Source of the DNA: Streptomyces flavotricini
Lineage (GTDB): Bacteria; Actinomycetota; Actinomycetes; Streptomycetales; Streptomycetaceae
Assembly (NCBI RefSeq): GCF_020639365.1
Contig: NZ_JAINUL010000001.1
Coordinates: 998,458-1,062,457, forward strand
Length of the DNA stretch: 64,000 nt
Reading direction: 5' to 3'
The notes beneath the pieces were generated by a model. It did no database searches. It was given only the letters and a program-made list of their open reading frames with translations, and had not been told where the DNA came from. Below, piece by piece: positions 60,308 to 64,000 of the stretch. Numbering within the stretch: the stretch's first letter is position 1; every line of letters begins with the position of its first letter. The translations under genes were made by a program, and so were the position numbers.

Positions 60308-61492
60308 TCACGGGGTGTGGAAGCGGACCTCCGGCGCCTCGGGGCTCGGTCCGTCGAGCAGCGGCTGCGGGACGCCCTTCAGGTGCTGGTCGAAGAAGGC
60401 GCCGACGTAGCGCCGGGTCAGGTCGACCGAACGGGCTCCGGGCAGCGGCGAGAGCGGCGGCAGCCCCAGCTGGTCGCTCATGGTCGGCCAGTCGGTGAAG
60501 GTGAAGTGGTGGGAGGCGTCGAGGGTGATCCAGCGCTTCCAGCCGTCGAGCCGCTTCCAGTTGGGGTCCCAGCTCGCCTCCCCGGTCCCGGTGTTGCCGG
60601 GGCGGGACTCCTCCGCGCCGAGCAGCATGAAGGGCCGGCCGCCCAGTCCGCCCGCCGGGACCGGCGAGAACACCCCGCCGTCCATGTCGATCCCGGCGCG
60701 GATCCGCGGGTCGGTCGCCATGGCGGCGACCGCGGCGGAGCCGCCGATGGAGTGCCCGGCCATCGCGATCCGGCCCGGGTCGATGAGGCCGGCGTTGCGC
60801 CAGGCCGGATGGCGGCCGGTGAGCCGGTCCAGCAGGAAGGACACGTCGCGGGCCCGGTTGTCGGCGACCAGCTTGGCCCCCTCCTCGCTGCCGGCCTTCC
60901 CGCAGGCCAGGCAGGTCAGGACGCGCCCGCCGGGGAAGGCCGTCCCGGAGGTCTCGTACGCGTGGTCCACGGCGGCGACCACGTAGCCGCGGGAGGCGAG
61001 CTCCTCGGCCAGCGAGGTGAGGGTGGCGCGCGGAACGGTGAATCCGGGCGACAGGACGATCAGCGGGTACCGGCCGGCCACGGGACGGGCTTCGGAGCGG
61101 GCGTGGGCCTTGGTCCCGACCAGACTCTCGACCGCGACGGCGTCCTCCAGCTGCCGGTCGGCCAGCAGCAGCCGGGCCTCCTCGTACGTGAGCCAGGGCC
61201 GGACCGGGCCGCCGGTGCCGCGCTGGGCCGGGTAGCGCATGGTCACCATCAGCTCGCGCGGCCCGGACCCCGCCCAGGGGTCGGTCCGGCTGCGGTCGAC
61301 CAGGTGCAGGGTCTCCTGGCCGACCGCGAACCTGCCGGTGGGGCGGGGCAGTTCCGGCAGCACCACGCGGGAGTCCGCGGAGGCGGCCGCCGCCGGCGGC
61401 GGCGCGGCCGCGGCACTGCCGGCGGCCACCAGCGGCAGCGGCAGCAGGAGGGCGAGTAACGCGAGGGATGCGGCGGTTCGGCGTCGGTTCAT
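60308..61492 (-). CDS. Secreted alpha/beta hydrolase (PAF-acetylhydrolase/lipase type)
   Basis: A 394-residue secreted hydrolase. The signal peptide ends near SAAAA at about residue 30. The nucleophile is the Ser of MAGHSIGGSAA, the acid probably Asp in IDMDGGVF, and the His in DASHHFTFTDWP. A cap loop holds TCLACGKAGSEE. The architecture resembles platelet-activating-factor acetylhydrolase II and streptomycete lipases. It should cleave short-chain esters or lipids outside the cell. The ATG at 61492 lies 8 nt after TAGGTT, with no ribosome binding site. Confidence 0.87.
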   Translation of the reverse strand: MNRRRTAASLALLALLLPLPLVAAGSAAAAPPPAAAASADSRVVLPELPRPTGRFAVGQETLHLVDRSRTDPWAGSGPRELMVTMRYPAQRGTGGPVRPWLTYEEARLLLADRQLEDAVAVESLVGTKAHARSEARPVAGRYPLIVLSPGFTVPRATLTSLAEELASRGYVVAAVDHAYETSGTAFPGGRVLTCLACGKAGSEEGAKLVADNRARDVSFLLDRLTGRHPAWRNAGLIDPGRIAMAGHSIGGSAAVAAMATDPRIRAGIDMDGGVFSPVPAGGLGGRPFMLLGAEESRPGNTGTGEASWDPNWKRLDGWKRWITLDASHHFTFTDWPTMSDQLGLPPLSPLPGARSVDLTRRYVGAFFDQHLKGVPQPLLDGPSPEAPEVRFHTP

Positions 61493-61499
61493 GACGTCG

Positions 61500-61505
61500 A
61501 ACCTA
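61500..61505 (-). promoter_or_regulatory. -10 element of the secreted hydrolase gene
   Basis: TAGGTT on the minus strand ends 7 nt before the ATG at 61492, the leaderless pattern seen repeatedly in this window. Confidence 0.35.
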
Positions 61506-61590
61506 CGCAGGAAGCGGTGCGTGATCGTCACCTCACAGGAGGAGCGGGGCCTCCCCCTGCCGGACACCCGGCTCCCCCTCCGGGAGGAGG

Positions 61591-62583
61591 TCAGGACACG
61601 GTGATCGCGTCGAGTTTGGCCCGCAGGTAGGCGTGGGAGTCCACGGGATCGTGGACCACCCGTCCGATGGGGGCCGCGAGCGACTCGACCAGGGTGTGCG
61701 GATCGCATTCGTAGAAGTAGACGAGTGAGACGAGCTCTTCGGCCGGTGCGTCGGCCGGCGGCGGCAGCACCCGGTGGCGGCCGGCCCGCCAGCGGTCCCC
61801 CGTCCAGCGGGCCATCAGGTCCCCGATGTTCACGGTGAGCGCGGCCGGGTCGTACGGGGCGTCCTGCCAGCCGTCGGCGTCGGTGTGGATCTGCAGTCCG
61901 CCCGAGCCCGGCTCGCGGTCGAGGACGGTGACCGTGCCGAAGTCCGTGTGCGCCCCGATGCGGAACTGGCCGGGCAGCGGCTCGCCGAGCACCTCGGTGC
62001 CCGGGTACCAGTTGAGGTTGAACCCCCAGGTGGGGTGCCCGGTGTGGCGGGTGAAGTGGTCGTCGGCGAGGCCGAGTGCGGTGGCGAGGAGCTCGAGCAG
62101 CTCGTCGGACAGGGCCCGCATCCGGGCGATGTACTCGACGACCAGCGGCTGCAGCGCGGGGACCTCGGCCGGCCAGGCGTTGGGGCGGAACCACTCGGCG
62201 TCCACGGACGGGTTCCCGGTGGGCTCGTCGGCCGCGCAGGACCAGGACTCCTTGAGGTCGGGCGGCGAGGCGGCCCCCTCCGCGTAGCTGTTGGCCTCGG
62301 CGCCCGGGCCGAGCCAGCCGCGGCCGCCGACCGCGACGGCGTACGGCTCCTTCGCCTCGGCCGGCTGCCGGAAGAACTCCTTGGCGGCCGTCCGGATCCG
62401 AGCGGCCAGTCCCGGATCCACCCCGTGTCCGGTGATCAGCAGGAATCCGGCGGCCTGGAGGGCCTCGTCGACGCGGGCGGCGGTCCGCTCCCGCGCCCCG
62501 GCCTCGCCGGACCGCCACGGCCCGAGGTCGATCACGGGAACCCGTGAACGGGCGGAAGCGGAGGGATTCGGGGAACTCGCCAT
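61591..62583 (-). CDS. Isopenicillin-N-synthase-like iron oxygenase
   Basis: A 330-residue cytoplasmic enzyme of the 2-oxoglutarate/Fe(II) dioxygenase class. The N-terminal DIOX_N part is VPVIDLGPWRSGEAGARERTAARVDEALQAAGFLLITGHGVD; the iron ligands are His and Asp in IGAHTDFGTVTVLD and His in AGRHRVLPPP. The RxS motif that binds the substrate or co-substrate carboxylate in most members appears as LVS (EELVSLVYFYE). The absence of the Arg makes 2-oxoglutarate use uncertain. No lactam or other biosynthetic gene is adjacent. GGAAGG lies 10 nt before the ATG. Confidence 0.85.
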   Translation of the reverse strand: MASSPNPSASARSRVPVIDLGPWRSGEAGARERTAARVDEALQAAGFLLITGHGVDPGLAARIRTAAKEFFRQPAEAKEPYAVAVGGRGWLGPGAEANSYAEGAASPPDLKESWSCAADEPTGNPSVDAEWFRPNAWPAEVPALQPLVVEYIARMRALSDELLELLATALGLADDHFTRHTGHPTWGFNLNWYPGTEVLGEPLPGQFRIGAHTDFGTVTVLDREPGSGGLQIHTDADGWQDAPYDPAALTVNIGDLMARWTGDRWRAGRHRVLPPPADAPAEELVSLVYFYECDPHTLVESLAAPIGRVVHDPVDSHAYLRAKLDAITVS

Positions 62584-62606
62584 CGGGGCCTGCCTTCCGA
62601 GCCGGT

Positions 62607-62638
62607 GTCGGGCGTCGCCCCCGAGGCTAACGCCCGAC
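62607..62638 (-). terminator. Terminator of the WD40 gene
   Basis: GTCGGGCGT (62607-62615) pairs perfectly with ACGCCCGAC (62630-62638), 33 bp after the WD40 stop codon. Confidence 0.5.
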
Positions 62639-62670
62639 GCCCCCGCCCGGCCCGATCCGAAAGACGCGGC

Positions 62671-64000
62671 TCAAGGGCGCTTTTCCAGGCCGCTGCACGG
62701 CGGCGAGTACGCGACGTACGGGAGGTGCGCGGTCCACTGGGCGCGGGTGATCCGCGGCCCGGTGTGCGCGCACGCCCCGGCGATGACCCGCGCCTCGTCG
62801 GTCCCCGCCAGCCGGACGGTGGTGTCGAAGCCGCCGGAGGCCAGCACCGCGCCGTCCGGACTGAACGCGACCGAGCTGACGGCGGTGAGGTGACCGGTGA
62901 GCGTGCTCAGCAGGCCCGGGTGGGCGGGCCGGGCCACGCTCCACACGCGCACCGTACGGTCGTCGCTCGCGCTGGCGAGCGTCCGCCCGTCGGGGCTGAA
63001 GGCCACCGAGCCGACGACGTCGGTGTGGCCCGCGAGGACGGCGAGCGGGGCGGGATATCGCAAGTCGGTGACGTCCCACAGGCGGATCGACGTACGGCCG
63101 CCGCTGGCGGCGGCGAGCGTGTGCCCGTCGGGGGCGAAGGCCACCGAGAACACGGCGCTGTCGTGGCCCTCCAGGACGGCCAGCGGCTCCGGCCGGCGCG
63201 GGTCCGCCACGTCGGTGAGCCGTACGGTCCGGTCCTCGCCGGCGCTGGCGAGCGTACGGCCGTCCGGGCTGAAGGCGACGGAGCGGACGGCGTCCCGGTG
63301 TCCGGCGAGCCGTGCGAGCAGGGCGGGGCGGGCGGTGTCGGCGACGTCCCACAGCCCCACGCTGCCGTCGGTGCCGGAGGTGGCGAGCGTACGGCCGTCC
63401 GGGCCGTAGGCCAGGGAGCGCACGTCGCCCCCTTGTCCGGTGAGGGAGGCCAGCACGGCCGGCCGGGACGGATCCGCCGTGTCCCACAACCGTACGCTCC
63501 CGTCGGCGGACCCGGTGGCGAGCGCGCGGCCGTCCGGCCGGTAGGACACGGTCCGGACGTCGTCGCCGTGGCCGCTCAGCGTGGCCTCGGCCACGGGGCT
63601 TTCGGTGCCGTGCGTCCGCCACAGCCGGGCGGTGTGGTCTCCGCTCGCGGTGGCCAGCTGCCGCCCGTCGGGGCGGTAGGCGAGCGCGAGGACCTCCTTG
63701 GCGTGCACGGGCGTGGCGGTCATCAGCGTGCTGGCGAGGCCGTCGCGCGTCTTGGCGGTGGGCGAGAGCCGGTACGCCGTCAGGCCCAGCTGGACGGCCA
63801 GCCCCTGCTCGGTGTTGGCGAGGTCCGTCGCGCTGTCGGCGAGGTTCTGCGCGACGGCGTCGTTGCGCTGCCGGGTGACCTCGTCCTCGGCGCGTACGGC
63901 GTTGCCGGTGGCGACCCCGGCCACCACCACGAGGGCGGCGAGGAGCGCGACGAGGGTGTGCAGCCGGCGGGCGCGGCGCCGGGCGGCGCTGCCCGCGGCG
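62671..64000 (-). CDS. Membrane-spanning WD40 repeat protein (partial, 5' end off the right edge)
   Basis: The readable 442 codons start outside the window. At the upstream edge is a basic stretch and one transmembrane helix (RRLHTLVALLAALVVVAGVATGNAV), then a helical linker (RAEDEVTRQRNDAVAQNLADSATDLA, LAVQLGLTAYRLSPT) and about seven WD40 blades (e.g. AFSPDGRTLASASDDRTVRVW), ending with a Cys-containing tail VIAGACAHTGPRITRAQWTAHLP. The linker and the WD tail are typical of large streptomycete proteins with an N-terminal HTH and nSTAND-type NTPase domain, so that part is expected to lie beyond base 64000. These proteins act as signal-triggered switches. A GTG at 63930 could be read as a start, but the frame stays open to the edge. 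Confidence 0.82.
   Translation of the reverse strand, partial: AAGSAARRRARRLHTLVALLAALVVVAGVATGNAVRAEDEVTRQRNDAVAQNLADSATDLANTEQGLAVQLGLTAYRLSPTAKTRDGLASTLMTATPVHAKEVLALAYRPDGRQLATASGDHTARLWRTHGTESPVAEATLSGHGDDVRTVSYRPDGRALATGSADGSVRLWDTADPSRPAVLASLTGQGGDVRSLAYGPDGRTLATSGTDGSVGLWDVADTARPALLARLAGHRDAVRSVAFSPDGRTLASAGEDRTVRLTDVADPRRPEPLAVLEGHDSAVFSVAFAPDGHTLAAASGGRTSIRLWDVTDLRYPAPLAVLAGHTDVVGSVAFSPDGRTLASASDDRTVRVWSVARPAHPGLLSTLTGHLTAVSSVAFSPDGAVLASGGFDTTVRLAGTDEARVIAGACAHTGPRITRAQWTAHLPYVAYSPPCSGLEKRP

Overview
The window is chromosomal DNA from a high-GC actinomycete, almost certainly Streptomyces. Support comes from very high third-position GC, many GTG/TTG starts, abundant secreted glycoside hydrolases, MarR/LacI/SARP regulators, the actinobacterial families DUF6204, DUF6381 and DUF4360, and many genes whose start codon lies 6-8 nt after a -10-like hexamer (leaderless mRNAs). 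No rRNA, tRNA, CRISPR array, prophage or complete insertion sequence was seen. One short MITE-like element and several gene relics were seen.

Layout. 1-10.2 kb: a truncated metallo-beta-lactamase-fold hydrolase divergent from an AraC regulator, a secreted DUF4360 protein, a secreted galactose-oxidase-type copper radical enzyme, a divergent MarR/EamA efflux pair sharing a twin palindrome, a secreted metzincin-like protease with FnIII and ricin domains, an anchored surface protein and a pirin. 10.2-14.8 kb: decayed glycine-rich genes, DUF6204, a 167-bp MITE, a small monooxygenase-like protein and a divergent MFS/MarR pair. 14.8-28.1 kb: carbohydrate use. It holds a GH27 alpha-galactosidase, then a compact beta-1,3-glucan locus (GH16, GH64, LacI regulator, ABC importer, GH1) marked by copies of one 14-bp palindrome, then HutD and a GH18 chitinase with a DasR-type site in its promoter.

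28.1-35 kb: a lipoprotein, an F420-dependent-NADP-reductase-like protein, a SARP regulator followed by an amidohydrolase relic, a ferredoxin-NADP reductase and an HhH-PHP phosphoesterase. 34.6-38.3 kb: a small biosynthetic cluster (type III PKS, ICMT-type methyltransferase, FAD hydroxylase, divergent UbiA prenyltransferase) that resembles the srsABC alkylresorcinol genes plus a prenyltransferase. 38.3-44.7 kb: a membrane protein gene interrupted at a seven-base homopolymer, DUF6381, a DinB-like protein, a carboxylesterase, a lipoprotein with eight 36-bp repeats, a lower-GC orphan gene and a HAD-like protein.

44.7-57.6 kb: the most unusual locus. Five minus-strand genes encode a DUF4132 protein, a 1,652-residue protein I do not recognise, a MoxR AAA+ ATPase, a DUF5682-vWA fusion and a SWIM zinc-finger protein. 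The set recalls the poorly understood Escherichia coli yeh locus and the MoxR-vWA ternary systems proposed to act in biological conflict or as chaperones. A secreted HNH nuclease (DUF1524) is divergent from it. 57.9-64 kb: small unknown proteins, a GNAT acetyltransferase, an alpha/beta hydrolase, an isopenicillin-N-synthase-like oxygenase and the C-terminal part of a membrane-spanning WD40 protein that runs off the right edge.
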